Source of the DNA: Paenibacillus sp. BIHB 4019
GTDB lineage: Bacteria > Bacillota > Bacilli > Paenibacillales > Paenibacillaceae
Reading direction: 5' to 3'
DNA length: 64,000 nucleotides
Assembly (NCBI RefSeq): GCF_002741035.1
Contig: NZ_CP016808.1
Location: forward strand, 3,414,001-3,478,000
Part shown: piece by piece, positions 39,926 through 49,150 of the stretch
Layout of the letters: each line of letters opens with the position of its first letter
Position numbering within the stretch: position 1 is the first letter of the stretch
The notes under the pieces: model-generated
What the model was told of the DNA's origin: nothing
Databases searched by the model: none
Seen by the model: the letters and a program-made list of their open reading frames with translations, nothing else
Program-made: the position numbers and the translations under genes

Positions 39926-41599
39926 ATGTATAAGGTGCTGCTGGTGGATGATGAAATGTTTGTCCGCAGAGGGCTGATGAATTTAATGGACTGGGAAGCA
40001 TTGGGCTATAAAATTTGCGGCGAGGCTGAAAATGGCATGGATGCGCTGGAGCAGATGAAGCGGCTTAATCCGGATGTCGTAATGGCGGACATTCGTATGC
40101 CGATGCTGGATGGCCTGGAATTGATTCGTGCAGCTTCGGAAATGGAACAGGAATGTCCGGCCTTCATTATTGTAAGCGGCGTTCACGATTTTCATTACGC
40201 CCAGCAGGCGCTGCGCTATGGGGTTCATGACTATATATTAAAGCCTATTGATGAGGGCGAGCTTGCGACGACGCTGAAGAAGCTGACCGGAACGCTCGCC
40301 CTTAAGCGTATTGCGAGCTTGACGGGCGATAAGCTGGCTGCCGACTCGATTTTTGAAACGTTGATTAAGGGGAGCTTTAAAGAAGAGGATATGAAGACGC
40401 TATGCTCAGCCCTTGAGCTAGAGGAGGTTGGCACGTATGTTTATGTGCTGGCTGAACTGCATACAGGCATGGCGGCCAAGGAAACAGAAACAGCATCAGA
40501 AACGGCAATAGAATCGGGAGTCCACATGGCGAGCACCACTGATACGACGTCGAAAGCCTTCACAGCCGCTTGTCAGGCGGCTATCCGCCTTATCCAATCC
40601 AGCCAATCCAACCAATCCAGTCAAGCAGCGGACAAAAAGCATGAGTCTCCTGCCATATTCACCTATGAGCAGCAGACGGGGCTGTATGGCTGCCTGCTGC
40701 ATATGAACAGCTTGCTGGCGGACGATTCTGATAGGCATTATATTTTTCGCCTCTTGCACAGCACCTTGGAAAATCAGTTAGGACATCCGGTCACTTTGTA
40801 CGTAGGCAATCCAGTTGAGCGGCTGCAGCAGATTAAAGAGTCCTACCGCGGGGCGAATGAAGCGTTGGCCTATAAATTTGCGGAAGCGGACCAAGTTATT
40901 GTGCATGCGAGCCGTGTACAGGGAACGCCGCTGTATTATTTTGATATGGAGGCAGCATTGTACAGCAGACTGATTGAGAAGGTGGAGGAAAATAAACCGG
41001 AGCAATATGCCGCTGACATCGACCTGCTGTTTCAGGCGTTTCGCGAGAAACGTTTTGCTCCCGATGCCGTATCGAATGCGATGGTCCGCTTCGTCATCGG
41101 CATCATTAATATTATTCGCAAAATGAATGGGGATGAAAAGCAGCTGAAGCAGCTTCCCGCTATGATGAATTGGCAGCAGCAGGGCACACGCTTATGCGAC
41201 TTGAAGCAGCTGTTTCTCGCTTTTACGAACGAGGCATCTGCCTGCATCGCTCTGCTTCGCAGCGACCAATCCAAAGGCGGCATCGAGAAGGTTAAGAAAT
41301 ACATTGAAGCCCATTATAACGAAAATATTAGCTTAAAGGGGCTGGCGGGGAAGTTTTATATGAATTCCGTTTATTTGGGGCAGCTGTTCCGCAAAACCTA
41401 TGGCGTCTATTTCAACGAATATTTGCTCAGCATTCGGGTCAGGGAAGCGAAGAAGCTGCTGCGGCAAACCGATATGCGAATGTATGAGGTGGCAGAGATG
41501 GTTGGCTTCCAGAATTCGGACTATTTTGTCACCCAGTTTGAAAAGCTGGAGAAGGTTACTCCAACCGACTATCGCAACGGCCTATTTGGCAAAACCTAA
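39926..41599 (+). CDS. yesN: YesN-type response regulator with AraC domain (xylan locus)
   Basis: 557 residues. Receiver: acidic VDDE at 7-10, phospho-acceptor Asp55 in VMADIRMP, Lys106 in DYILKP. C-terminal AraC double helix-turn-helix with NENISLKGLAGKFYMNSVY, GQLFRKTYG and VGFQNSDYFVTQFEKLEKVTP. A Ser/Gln/Thr-rich stretch at about 185-235 (SSQSNQSSQAA) is unusual. AGGGAGG precedes the ATG. It precedes its kinase by 21 bases, opposite in order to the first YesM/YesN pair at 3256-6748. Probably activates the downstream lplA-lplB-ytcP-type transporter. Confidence 0.94.
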   Translation: MYKVLLVDDEMFVRRGLMNLMDWEALGYKICGEAENGMDALEQMKRLNPDVVMADIRMPMLDGLELIRAASEMEQECPAFIIVSGVHDFHYAQQALRYGVHDYILKPIDEGELATTLKKLTGTLALKRIASLTGDKLAADSIFETLIKGSFKEEDMKTLCSALELEEVGTYVYVLAELHTGMAAKETETASETAIESGVHMASTTDTTSKAFTAACQAAIRLIQSSQSNQSSQAADKKHESPAIFTYEQQTGLYGCLLHMNSLLADDSDRHYIFRLLHSTLENQLGHPVTLYVGNPVERLQQIKESYRGANEALAYKFAEADQVIVHASRVQGTPLYYFDMEAALYSRLIEKVEENKPEQYAADIDLLFQAFREKRFAPDAVSNAMVRFVIGIINIIRKMNGDEKQLKQLPAMMNWQQQGTRLCDLKQLFLAFTNEASACIALLRSDQSKGGIEKVKKYIEAHYNENISLKGLAGKFYMNSVYLGQLFRKTYGVYFNEYLLSIRVREAKKLLRQTDMRMYEVAEMVGFQNSDYFVTQFEKLEKVTPTDYRNGLFGKT

Positions 41600-41620
41600 A
41601 CGGATGGAGGCGGCAGGTGG

Positions 41621-43348
41621 ATGCATTTATTAAATCAATTGAAATTGCGGGATAAGCTGCTTGTTATGTACATATGCTCGGTGTTTATTCCGATCGTACT
41701 GACGAACGTCATCTTCTACAACGTGACCACAAACAACATCAAAAACCAGAAGACGCGCGATGCGGACATGGTTTTGGAGCAATTGCAGCGGGAGGTGCGA
41801 TCCGTCATTGATGAGGCGGCGGGCATCTCCTATTTATATTATATCGATCCGCTGCTGAACGGGCATTTGGATCACACGTACACGTCAAAGCTGGAATATG
41901 TAGAAGCGTTTACGGATATGAAAAGCGTGTTTATGAAGTCGGAGCAAGCCTATTCTACGATTAGCTCGACAGTCATTTATACCGACAACCCGACGGTGCT
42001 TGCCTCGGGGCAGATTTTGCCGCTCGATGATACAGCTCTCGATGCCGACTGGTACAACCAGTTCAAGCAAACGAGCGCTTCGTATCCCGTCCTCATTCAT
42101 AGCGGAGATACGATCAGCCTTATTCAGCGTTTGAATAATAGCGGAGACGGGAGATACAACAGCCTGATCAAAAGCGATTTGAATATGGCGACCTTCAGGC
42201 AGCTGTTTGCCGGCATCGGTTTTGAAGGGAACATGTATTTCGTCAATGCAAACGGGACCATTCATTATACGAATGAGGCGGGGGCAGACTGGGAGGCGGG
42301 AACGCTGCGGCTTGAGCAGATGGCGATGCCGGAAAAGTCAATTGCATTCGATAAGCCGTATGCGAACAACAATTATTTAAACGGCTGGCGGCTGTATGGC
42401 GTCATGGACGAGAAGGTTATTTTGCAGGAGGTACGCAAGTCGGGCACCTTTGTTTTATTTTTGGCGAGCATTAACATTGTCGTTCCGTCTTTGATTATTG
42501 CCGCCATTTCTCGATCTATCCACGTAAGACTGGTCCGCATTTTAAGGCATATGAAGAAGGTGAAAAACCAGCATTTCGAGACGATTCCGTTCGAGGAGTC
42601 GCGCGATGAGATCGGGCAATTGACGGGCGAATTCAACCGGATGACCATGCGGATCGACAATTTAATCAACGACGTCTATATGGCGGATATTCAGAAAAAG
42701 GATTTGGAAATCCGCCAGCGGCAAGCGCAGCTTCATGCCCTTCACAGCCAGATCAACCCGCATTTTCTCTTTAATGCGCTGGAGACGATCCGCATGCGCA
42801 GCTTAATGAAGGGGGAGACAGAGACGGCGCGGACGATCCATTCGATGGCCAAAATATTCCGCAAGTCGATTATATGGAAGCGCAGCTGGGTGTCGGTTCG
42901 CGAGGAGCTGGAGCTGATTGAATGTTTTCTGGAAATTCAGAAATACCGTTTCGGCGACAAGCTGCAATATCAATTGACGGTCGAGGATGCGGTATACGAG
43001 CATACGATTCCTAAAATGACCTTTCTTCCCTTTGTCGAAAATGCCAGCATCCATGGTATTGAGAGCTCGCCGGGCATCGGTCTCATTGGACTGCATATTG
43101 GTTACGAGGATGGCCGGATTTTATTCCGTCTGACGGACAATGGCATAGGCATGCCGGAGGACAAGCTGAGCGAGCTGATGCAATATTTGCAGGAGGACGG
43201 GGCGATGGGCGACAACGTAGGGATGAAAAATGTATACACCCGGCTCAAGCTCTGCTATAAAGACGCCTTCGATTTCACCCTCCGCAGCGAATCCGGCTCC
43301 GGCACCACCATAGAGCTCCGCCTCCCGGTAATGGATAAGGGCGCGTAA
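41621..43348 (+). CDS. yesM: YesM-type sensor histidine kinase (xylan locus)
   Basis: 575 residues. Membrane segment 1 at about 14-36 (LLVMYICSVFIPIVLTNVIFY), extracellular sensor to about 280, membrane segment 2 near 285-305, HAMP, then His_kinase with phospho-acceptor His381 in SQINPHFLFNALETIR. ATPase boxes FVENASIHGI and DNGIGMPEDKL. A GGAGG lies about 12 bases before the ATG. Partner of the regulator at 39926; together they probably respond to xylan-derived oligosaccharides, judging by the gene order downstream. Confidence 0.94.
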   Translation: MHLLNQLKLRDKLLVMYICSVFIPIVLTNVIFYNVTTNNIKNQKTRDADMVLEQLQREVRSVIDEAAGISYLYYIDPLLNGHLDHTYTSKLEYVEAFTDMKSVFMKSEQAYSTISSTVIYTDNPTVLASGQILPLDDTALDADWYNQFKQTSASYPVLIHSGDTISLIQRLNNSGDGRYNSLIKSDLNMATFRQLFAGIGFEGNMYFVNANGTIHYTNEAGADWEAGTLRLEQMAMPEKSIAFDKPYANNNYLNGWRLYGVMDEKVILQEVRKSGTFVLFLASINIVVPSLIIAAISRSIHVRLVRILRHMKKVKNQHFETIPFEESRDEIGQLTGEFNRMTMRIDNLINDVYMADIQKKDLEIRQRQAQLHALHSQINPHFLFNALETIRMRSLMKGETETARTIHSMAKIFRKSIIWKRSWVSVREELELIECFLEIQKYRFGDKLQYQLTVEDAVYEHTIPKMTFLPFVENASIHGIESSPGIGLIGLHIGYEDGRILFRLTDNGIGMPEDKLSELMQYLQEDGAMGDNVGMKNVYTRLKLCYKDAFDFTLRSESGSGTTIELRLPVMDKGA

Positions 43349-43563
43349 TAGGGACGCCACGCCCTCTTGTCCATCCCGCTAGGGGAGGGGGAATAAGGGG
43401 GGAAGCGGATGTGAATGGTTTGGGCGGAATGGCGATCAGAACCCGGACCTTTCGCGCAGCGCAGCCCCAATGTTCCCCCGACCCTGCTCTTGACCTGACC
43501 TATAGTTTTCACAGTAAAAGCTAAAGTTTTTAGGGTAACGGAGCCTCTTCCCACGTTTTACAA

Positions 43564-43577
43564 TGAAAGTGCTTACA
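43564..43577 (+). promoter_or_regulatory. cre-like site upstream of the LplA-type gene
   Basis: TGAAAGTGCTTACA differs from the cre consensus at one central position. A TACAAT -10-like hexamer (43559-43564) abuts it. Confidence 0.45.
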
Positions 43578-43614
43578 AAAAATAAACCAATAGATGGAAA
43601 GGGGTCATACCAAT

Positions 43615-45324
43615 ATGGTCAAAAAGAAGCTTTGGACAATGGGACTAGCAGCGACGCTGTCTGTCGCATTGATCGGCTGCAGCAGCAACAGCAACAGCGG
43701 CAATTCAGGCAATGCTGGCAATGCTGGAAAAACGTCAAGCAGTCCGGCATCCTCCTCGGAAGCAGCGGGTGAGCAGGAGCCCGTCACCTTCACGTATTAC
43801 GGTTTTGCGGCTAACAAGGATACGCTCGCCAGCGATACGGTCATCGGCAAGGAGCTGCAAAAGCAGACCGGCGTTGATTTCAAAATGGAGTTTATCGTCG
43901 GTGACGTAAAAACGAAATCCGGCGTTATGATCGCCAGCGGCGACTATCCTGATGTTATCGTGCCAGATGGCGAAATTGATAAGCTGATGGATGCCGGCGC
44001 CTTCATTCCGCTGGACGATTTAATCGAGAAATACGGCCCTAATATTAAGCGCGTATATGGACCTTATATGGATAAATTCAAGCAGGCTGACGGCAAAATC
44101 TATCATCTTCCTTTTTCCGCGGACCAAGGCTACATTGGCGACCCAGGCATTAGCCAAGGCGCATTTTGGATGCAGCGCTCGGTCTTGAAGGAATTCGGCT
44201 ATCCGAAAATTAAGACGCTGGATGAATATTTTGACCTGATCAAGCAGTATCAGGAGAAGCATCCGCAAGTGGATGGCAAGGATACGGTAGGCTTCGTTAT
44301 TTTTGCAGGTGTAGCTGACAACTTCTTTACTCTTACAAACCCTTCGATGCATCTGGCCGGTTATCCGAACGATGGCGGCGTGCTCGTTGATATGGCTACG
44401 CATGAAGCGAAAACCTATCAAGCAAGCGAATACGAGAAACGCTGGATTCAGAAGCTGAATGAGGTAAATGCCGAGGGGCTGTTCGACCCTGAATCGTTCA
44501 CTGCAAACAAGGATCAATATTTGGCGAAGCTGACCTCCGGCCGTGTGCTCGGCTATTTCAACTACGGCTGGCAGGTTGGAGATGCAACGAACAATTTGAA
44601 AAAAGCGGGCATTGACGAGAAACGCTATACGCCGCTTCCAATCGTATTTGATCAAAATACGAAGGATCAATATGTCGATCCCCCTGCCTTCGTTAACAAC
44701 CGCGGTATCGGCATTTCGATAAATGCGAAGGACCCGGTCCGCATTATCCAATACTTTGACAATATGCTCAAGGAAGAAAATCAAATTCTCGTGCAATGGG
44801 GCATCAAGGACCAAAATTACAGCGTCGATGCAAACGGGCGTTTTATTATGAACGAACAGCAAATCAGCGAGCGCAATGACACGGAGTTCACTCGCGAGTT
44901 CGGTTGGTCCTACTTCCAATACAATTGGCCGCGTTACGGCAATAATTCCCTGCTGGCGGATGGCAACTCCTATGCGGTAGGCAATCAGCCGGAGGTCGCT
45001 TATGCAGGCTATACGGACGGGGATAAGGCGATTTTGGATGCCTATGGCGTCAAGACGTTTGCTGAAATGTTTGCGAAGCCGGATGAACGGCCGTGGTACC
45101 CCGCTTGGAGCATTAATAAAGGGCAAGGCACGCCGGAGCAGATTTTTGAACAGAAGAGCAGCGATATCGCGAAAAAATATTTGCCTAAGCTCGTGCTCGC
45201 TGATCCGGCGCAATTCGATTCCATCTGGAGCGAATATACGGCTGAATTCGGCAAGCTGGATTCCGCAAGCTATGAGTCCTTTATAACGAATATCGTCAAG
45301 GAGCGTGTAGCAGGCAATTGGTAG
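43615..45324 (+). CDS. lplA: LplA/YtcQ-type oligosaccharide-binding lipoprotein
   Basis: 569 residues, the long LplA-type family of extracellular binding proteins. Signal MVKKKLWTMGLAATLSVA, lipobox ALIGC (Cys22), then an Asn/Ser/Gly linker. Characteristic pieces: ASGDYPDVIVPDGEIDKLMDAGA, FIPLDDLIEKYGPNIKRVY and DGKIYHLPF. ATG 43615 rather than 43594, since AAAGGGG lies before it and inside the longer frame. The order yesN-yesM-lplA-lplB-ytcP matches the aldouronate uptake cluster known from xylanolytic Paenibacillus; the GH10 relic after ytcP supports this. Confidence 0.92.
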   Translation: MVKKKLWTMGLAATLSVALIGCSSNSNSGNSGNAGNAGKTSSSPASSSEAAGEQEPVTFTYYGFAANKDTLASDTVIGKELQKQTGVDFKMEFIVGDVKTKSGVMIASGDYPDVIVPDGEIDKLMDAGAFIPLDDLIEKYGPNIKRVYGPYMDKFKQADGKIYHLPFSADQGYIGDPGISQGAFWMQRSVLKEFGYPKIKTLDEYFDLIKQYQEKHPQVDGKDTVGFVIFAGVADNFFTLTNPSMHLAGYPNDGGVLVDMATHEAKTYQASEYEKRWIQKLNEVNAEGLFDPESFTANKDQYLAKLTSGRVLGYFNYGWQVGDATNNLKKAGIDEKRYTPLPIVFDQNTKDQYVDPPAFVNNRGIGISINAKDPVRIIQYFDNMLKEENQILVQWGIKDQNYSVDANGRFIMNEQQISERNDTEFTREFGWSYFQYNWPRYGNNSLLADGNSYAVGNQPEVAYAGYTDGDKAILDAYGVKTFAEMFAKPDERPWYPAWSINKGQGTPEQIFEQKSSDIAKKYLPKLVLADPAQFDSIWSEYTAEFGKLDSASYESFITNIVKERVAGNW

Positions 45325-45350
45325 ACGGTTTTAGAGAGGAGAGTTTTTAG

Positions 45351-46322
45351 GTGGAGAAGCAGACACAGCCAGCTATTTCAACCGATGAGGGGCGAGCGCT
45401 TAGGCGCTCGCGCCTGCCCTTTTTTTTCAAAAAGCTGCTGCAGCAAAAGGTTCTAGTGGCGATGTCCGTCCCTTTTTTACTATGGCTGGTGTTATTTAAA
45501 TATGTGCCGCTATGGGGCTGGACGATCGCATTCCAGAAATTCCGCCCGGCTAAGGGACTGTTTGACCAGGAATGGGTAGGCTGGAAAAACTTTAAGTTTT
45601 TATTTCAGGACGATACGTTTTATCAGGTGCTGCGCAATACAATCGTCATGAGCACGATTAATTTGGTTTTCGGCTTTCTAACGGCAATAACGCTGGCGAT
45701 ATTGCTCAATGAGCTGCGCCATATTTTATTCAAGCGGGTCGTGCAGACAATCAGCTATTTGCCCCATTTTATATCGTGGGTCGTTGCGGCCAGCATTGTA
45801 TCCTCGGTGCTTTCGCCGGAGGGCATTATTAATATTTTGCTCGTTAAATGGCATATTATCGAACATCCAATACTTTGGCTCGGCAAGGGCGAGTATTTTT
45901 GGGGCATTATCGGCTCAGCGGAAGTGTGGAAAAATGTCGGGTGGAACACGATTATTTATCTCGCGGCCATTACAACGATTGATCCCGCTCAATATGAAGC
46001 GGCTGAAATGGATGGTGCGAACCGCTTCCAGCGCATCGGGTATATTACGCTGCCAGGCATGAAATCGGTCATCGTCATTTTGCTCATTATGAATTTAGGG
46101 CATATTTTGGAGTCGGGCTTCGAGCCGCAATATTTGCTGGGCAATGGGATGACGGTCGAATACTCGGACAACCTTGATATATTCGTATTGAAATACGGGA
46201 TGGATATGGGCAACTATTCGCTGGCGACCGCCGCGGGCATATTCAAAACCGCCGTCAGCTTTATCTTCCTCTTGTCTGCTAACGGGATTGCGAAACGGCT
46301 TGGCGAGAGCAGACTATTTTAA
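45351..46322 (+). CDS. lplB: LplB-type ABC permease
   Basis: 323 residues; six membrane segments after a charged N-terminal tail. FLLWLVLFKYVPLWGWTIAFQ is typical of LplB. EAA loop IDPAQYEAAEMDGANRFQRI near residue 208. Starts with GTG 45351 behind GAGGAGA. It pairs with the YtcP-type permease that follows; no ATPase is encoded here, so an MsmX-type ATPase elsewhere is expected. Confidence 0.93.
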   Translation: MEKQTQPAISTDEGRALRRSRLPFFFKKLLQQKVLVAMSVPFLLWLVLFKYVPLWGWTIAFQKFRPAKGLFDQEWVGWKNFKFLFQDDTFYQVLRNTIVMSTINLVFGFLTAITLAILLNELRHILFKRVVQTISYLPHFISWVVAASIVSSVLSPEGIINILLVKWHIIEHPILWLGKGEYFWGIIGSAEVWKNVGWNTIIYLAAITTIDPAQYEAAEMDGANRFQRIGYITLPGMKSVIVILLIMNLGHILESGFEPQYLLGNGMTVEYSDNLDIFVLKYGMDMGNYSLATAAGIFKTAVSFIFLLSANGIAKRLGESRLF

Positions 46323-46341
46323 TAGAGCAGGAGGGATCGCA

Positions 46342-47265
46342 TTGAAGGAAGGGCGTTTGGCGCGGAACAAATTTTATAATTGGCCGGATAAGCTGTTCGA
46401 TTTATGCAATATTGTGTTTATGATCGGCTTAATGATCGTTACGCTGTATCCCTTTATCAATATGTTCGCGCTGTCGTTTAACGATGCGAATGATTCGATT
46501 CGCGGCAATATTTATTTATGGCCGAGGCTGTGGACGCTGGACAACTATAAATATATTTTTAATGAGGCCTCGATTTATTATGCGACGACGATATCGGCAC
46601 TGCGGACGATCGTGGGCACGATAGTGTCGGTGTTTTGCACCGCCATGCTGGCGTATACGGTCAGCCGCCAAAGCTTTGTGCTGCGCAAATTTGTCACGGT
46701 CGCTTTTATTTTCACTATGTATTTCAGCGGCGGGCTCATCCCCGGCTACCTATTAATTAAGGAGCTGCACCTGATCAATTCATTCTGGGTGTATATTATT
46801 CCCGGCATCATCGGCGTATTTAATATGATCGTTATTCGTTCGTTCATTGAAGGGCTGCCGGACGGCATACTGGAATCGGCGAAAATCGATGGAGCAGGCG
46901 AGTTTACGACGTTCATGCGCGTTGTTTTGCCCCTTACTGTACCCGCGCTTGCAACGGTATCGCTGTTCGTGGCGGTTGGACAGTGGAACTCCTGGTTCGA
47001 CGTATTTTTGTACAATTCCTCGCGAATTGAGCTGAGTACGCTGCAATACGAGCTGATGAAAATACTTCAGACGTCGAATACGGCGGCCACCTCATCGACC
47101 GCAGCCGACCAGTTCGCTTCCGGCCAGAGCGGGGTCACGTCTGTCACGCCTACCTCGATTAGAGCTACGATGACGATTATAGCGAGCGTACCGATCATTA
47201 TGGTTTATCCGTTTTTGCAAAAATATTTTGTGAAGGGCATGACGGTCGGCGGTGTGAAGGGCTAA
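46342..47265 (+). CDS. ytcP: YtcP-type ABC permease
   Basis: 307 residues. Membrane segments from IVFMIGLMIVTLYPFINMF onward; EAA loop LPDGILESAKIDGAGEFTTF near residue 172; C-terminus FVKGMTVGGVKG is typical of this group. TTG 46342 is chosen because AGGAGGG (46329-46335) is 6 bases away; an upstream ATG at 46288 lies inside lplB and has no such site. The stop overlaps the start of the GH10 relic. Confidence 0.92.
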   Translation: MKEGRLARNKFYNWPDKLFDLCNIVFMIGLMIVTLYPFINMFALSFNDANDSIRGNIYLWPRLWTLDNYKYIFNEASIYYATTISALRTIVGTIVSVFCTAMLAYTVSRQSFVLRKFVTVAFIFTMYFSGGLIPGYLLIKELHLINSFWVYIIPGIIGVFNMIVIRSFIEGLPDGILESAKIDGAGEFTTFMRVVLPLTVPALATVSLFVAVGQWNSWFDVFLYNSSRIELSTLQYELMKILQTSNTAATSSTAADQFASGQSGVTSVTPTSIRATMTIIASVPIIMVYPFLQKYFVKGMTVGGVKG

Positions 47266-47586
47266 TGGAGGAGAATGGCGAGCCTTCTGCCAATCGCGAG
47301 ACGCTGCTTGCCCGGATGAAGGCGCATATTGCCGCAGTCGTAGGCCGCTACAAGGGGCAAATTTACGCCTGGGATGTGGTGAATGAAGCCATCGAGGATA
47401 AAAGCGGCGTGTGGCTGCGGGATTCAAGCTATTTGCGAATCACTGACATCGGTGACCTTTTGGGGAGCGGCGGATGATTATACGTGGCTGGACAACTTTC
47501 CGGTGAGAGGCAGGAAAAATTGGCCATTTGTGCTCGATGAGCAGCATCAGCCAAAGCCCGCCTTTTGGAAAATAGCAAGCTGGTGA
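47265..47586 (+). pseudogene. Remnant of a GH10 endo-xylanase
   Basis: The piece 47265-47440 encodes a GH10 segment: ENGEPSANRETLLARMKAHI, then VVGRYKGQIYAWDVVNEAIE with the catalytic acid/base Glu, then WLRDSSYLRI. About 47441-47586, in a different frame, encodes the GH10 C-terminus: SLTSVTFWGAADDYTWLDNF, then PVRGRKNWPFVLDEQHQP and a final stop. The N-terminal third and roughly 150 residues between the two pieces, including the nucleophile Glu, are missing. The junction is near 47440 and shifts the frame. The intact enzyme would have cut glucuronoxylan fragments imported by the transporter just upstream. Confidence 0.88.
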
Positions 47587-47591
47587 AAGGA

Positions 47592-47655
47592 AAAACGGCC
47601 TGACGATTCACGGAGCCCAGACTTGCGCCCCGCGAGTTGGTCAGGCCGTTTTAAG
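47592..47655. terminator. Bidirectional terminator between xylanase relic and MFS gene
   Basis: AAAACGGCCTGAC (47592-47604) and GTCAGGCCGTTTT (47640-47652) form a perfect 13-bp stem around a 35-base loop, with A/T runs on both outer sides, serving both convergent units. Confidence 0.8.
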
Positions 47656-47670
47656 CAGGCGGACAGGCTG

Positions 47671-48909
47671 CTAGATTAGCTCTTTGCGAGCCGCTAAATA
47701 ACGGTAAAGGAAGACGCCGGTTACCGCGCATAAGAGCAGGCAGAGGCCGATGAAGCCGTAACCGGCTTGAAGTCCGCGCAGCAAGCCGATTTGCGTCTCG
47801 GCACCGTAATTATTTTTCACCAGCTGGGTAACTGCGCCAATCAAATAGTTGAAAATAACGCTGCCGATGCCCATGATCGTAACCGTAAAAGTAATGGCGG
47901 ATTCGCTGCCGCGCGGATAACGCTTGGCGATGAAGGCCATAACGGTCGGATAAATCGGGGCGATGCCGATGCCGGCAGCGGCGAATAGAAACGCCAGCGA
48001 CTCGCCGCCCCACACCGCGATAAACGTACAAATCGACGAGACGCCGGCGAAGAGCAGCAGTGACAAGTTAAAGCCGATTTTGTCCGTGAGCGGGCCAAGC
48101 AGCAGCCGTGCGCCAGCGAAGCAGAGGAAGAAGGCGGACAGCATGCCGGATGCGGAAACATTTTTCCAAGCGTAAGCCTTCTCCAGAAAATTGACCAGCC
48201 AGCCTCCTACCGCAAGCTCTGCGACGACGCCGAAGGTGAGAATGAGCGCCAGCAGCCACAATGCCGGATCACGCATCAGCTCCCGGAAGCCAGAGCGCGG
48301 CCCATCTGCTGGATCATCGCCGGGAAATTTGCTCAGCAGCGTCGGTATCATCGGAATGAGACAGAGCGACAGCATAATGAGATACATGCCGCGCCAATCC
48401 AAAACATGGCCGTAGACGCTCACTGTAATGAGGCCTGAGGCAATCATCGGGGCAACGGTTGAGCTGAGCCCATAAAAAAAATGGGATAAATTCATCATCG
48501 TTCCGACATTGCGCACGAAGATGCGCGCCCCGATGACCGCTAGCGCAATTTCCAGCATGCCGTTGCCGATATACATGAGGAAATAGGACGCCCCGAAGAA
48601 AGAATAGCTTTTGGAAAAGAAAATAAGGACGCCTGAAAGAACCATCGAGCCGAATGCAACCAGCGTGACCAGCTTGACGCCGAACTTGCGTGTCAGAAAA
48701 GCGGTGAATGAGCAGGCGAGCATATAGCCGAGCGCGTTTAACGACAGCAAGGAGCCAAGCTGCTGTTCATCAAGGGCGAAATCGTATTGGATCCGGGGAA
48801 TCGCGGGTCCTTTTACATTTTCAGAAATGCCGAACACAATAAAGCCGATGAAAATAGCTGCGAGCTGCAGCGCATAATTTTTGTTAACGGTACGAAGCTG
48901 GTTGAACAT
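47671..48909 (-). CDS. Major facilitator superfamily transporter
   Basis: 412 residues, twelve hydrophobic segments. Start is placed at ATG 48909 (MFNQLRTVNKNYALQLAAIF): AAGGTGG lies 9 bases upstream on the minus strand, whereas the upstream ATG at 49002 has no such site. FIVFGISENVKGPAIPRI and the loop-2 motif LTRKFGVKLV resemble fucose/hexose-permease-like MFS proteins. Second-half start LILTFGVVAELAVGGWLVNF. Substrate unknown. It is divergent from the aldehyde dehydrogenase gene. Confidence 0.9.
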   Translation of the reverse strand: MFNQLRTVNKNYALQLAAIFIGFIVFGISENVKGPAIPRIQYDFALDEQQLGSLLSLNALGYMLACSFTAFLTRKFGVKLVTLVAFGSMVLSGVLIFFSKSYSFFGASYFLMYIGNGMLEIALAVIGARIFVRNVGTMMNLSHFFYGLSSTVAPMIASGLITVSVYGHVLDWRGMYLIMLSLCLIPMIPTLLSKFPGDDPADGPRSGFRELMRDPALWLLALILTFGVVAELAVGGWLVNFLEKAYAWKNVSASGMLSAFFLCFAGARLLLGPLTDKIGFNLSLLLFAGVSSICTFIAVWGGESLAFLFAAAGIGIAPIYPTVMAFIAKRYPRGSESAITFTVTIMGIGSVIFNYLIGAVTQLVKNNYGAETQIGLLRGLQAGYGFIGLCLLLCAVTGVFLYRYLAARKELI

Positions 48910-49150
48910 TTGCAATAGCCACCTTAAGGGAAGTAAATTTGGTACCTGCTCATTGTATAGACTCACCCGCTTGTTTTCAATATAAGCTTTTTCATCGGCC
49001 ATTATGAAAGTATAAGGATATGAATGTACAGGAAGCTTGAATCTGGTACGCTAGAAGGGGTTTCGCTTCAATTGCCCGAATTATGGTTATACATAGTTAC
49101 ATAGGGCTAGTTAATCAGGTATGTTTTGGGGAGAGGAAGGACGAGCTGCA

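Noticed and set aside
44020..45213. 397-codon minus-strand open frame
   Set aside because: Antisense to the LplA-type gene; the sense frame has signal peptide, lipobox and family motifs.
47265..47477. Intact small gene after ytcP
   Set aside because: The frame is a piece of GH10 xylanase that runs into a frameshifted C-terminal piece; treated as a pseudogene.
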